Assembly (NCBI RefSeq): GCF_030238365.1
Contig: NZ_JASSOT010000001.1
Location: forward strand, 410,279 to 474,278
From: Lelliottia wanjuensis
GTDB taxonomy: Bacteria > Pseudomonadota > Gammaproteobacteria > Enterobacterales > Enterobacteriaceae
Direction: 5' to 3'
DNA: 64,000 bases
Shown piece by piece: positions 63,656 to 64,000 of this stretch. The position numbers and the translations under genes are program-made. Below the pieces are notes generated by a model that saw only the letters and a list, made by a program, of their open reading frames with translations, searched no databases and had not been told where the DNA came from. How positions within the stretch are numbered: position 1 is the first letter of the stretch; each line of letters begins with the position of its first letter.

Positions 63656-64000
63656 CTATTCAGACTCAGCCATACGAATTCTATGATGCAGAATCTCAAT
63701 ATATTCGCTCATAACGTCAAGCTGTCGAATCATCGCGGCTTTAGCCTCTTCCCTGAGGGCTTTGAAAGATGGGGTTCCAATGAATGCATGAAGTCCCTTT
63801 GCTCGCATTCTTAGTTGATTAAGCTCGTCGTGCATTCGAGACAAGAAATCTCCCGGCGCTTTCTGTGCAGCGCTCCGGTATTCCTGAAGCTCTCGAGCTA
63901 GCGCCACCAAATCATCGCCAACTTTAACGTAACCACCGTTATCCATCGGATAAACCCGATCAGCTATCAGCTTCTCCAAAAATTCGTCTGTCGGCTTATT
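63656..64000 (-). CDS. Phage protein with Acb2/Tad1-like helical hairpin (partial at right edge)
   Basis: The frame is open to the window edge; the first visible start is a TTG at 63979, so the true start is probably outside. The C-terminal 60 residues (ELNQLRMRAKGLHAFIGTPS and MIRQLDVMSEYIEILHHRI) fit the two-helix hairpin of the crAss001_48-related / Acb2-Tad1 group, found in phage proteins that sequester cyclic nucleotides made by CBASS or Thoeris defences. The match is from pattern memory. Confidence 0.55.
   Translation of the reverse strand, partial: NKPTDEFLEKLIADRVYPMDNGGYVKVGDDLVALARELQEYRSAAQKAPGDFLSRMHDELNQLRMRAKGLHAFIGTPSFKALREEAKAAMIRQLDVMSEYIEILHHRIRMAESE

Overview
The window is chromosomal DNA from an Enterobacteriaceae species close to Enterobacter, Leclercia, Lelliottia or Citrobacter. 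Most proteins in the left two thirds look like near-orthologues of E. coli genes in E. coli order. The osmVWXY transporter next to dmsD is a Salmonella/Enterobacter trait. The genus cannot be fixed from the sequence alone. No tRNA, rRNA, CRISPR array or insertion sequence was seen.

Region 1 (1-13,424) is an aromatic-amine and phenylacetate catabolic cluster. It holds paaABCDE (minus strand, paaE cut by the window edge), divergent paaZ, tynA, feaB and the activator feaR. TynA and FeaB convert phenylethylamine-type amines to phenylacetate, and the Paa enzymes epoxidise and open the CoA-activated ring. Sequences matching the PaaX operator and the FeaR box lie where expected. A secreted alkylsulfatase and a membrane diguanylate cyclase sit between tynA and feaB.

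Region 2 (13,425-44,778) is mostly E. coli-like backbone: ydbH-ynbE-ydbL, ldhA, dcp, ydfG, rspR, uspG-like, ydfZ, an rspA-MFS-rspB-ydfJ-ydfI operon, ynfA, ynfB, speG, ynfC, ynfD, a ynfE-type molybdoenzyme with dmsD, osmYXWV, bioD2, mlc and ynfL/ynfM. The rsp operon has the gene content of an L-gulonate/hexonate pathway. A ynfC-adjacent O-methyltransferase is the main non-backbone gene. The ynfE-type gene lacks the usual ynfG/ynfH partners.

Region 3 (44,779-61,250) is a mosaic accessory region. It contains many small, often AT-rich cargo genes: a nucleotidyltransferase, DUF1294, unknown secreted proteins, a DUF3290/DUF421 pair, a 2H-phosphoesterase-like protein, a SnoaL-like protein, an omptin protease, VOC and cupin proteins, a DUF2569 protein and an immunity-like protein. 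REP elements and truncated 3' ends of neighbouring genes separate them. A 145-codon gene with a structured leader resembling C4 antisense RNA is present in two full copies and at least three decayed ones. In several places the order is truncated 3' tail, cargo, intact gene, as single-crossover integration would leave.

Region 4 (61,251-64,000) has an M32 carboxypeptidase, a small secreted protein, and what looks like the edge of a prophage: a PrtN-family protein and a protein with an Acb2/Tad1-like helical hairpin, the fold of phage sponges that bind immune signalling nucleotides.
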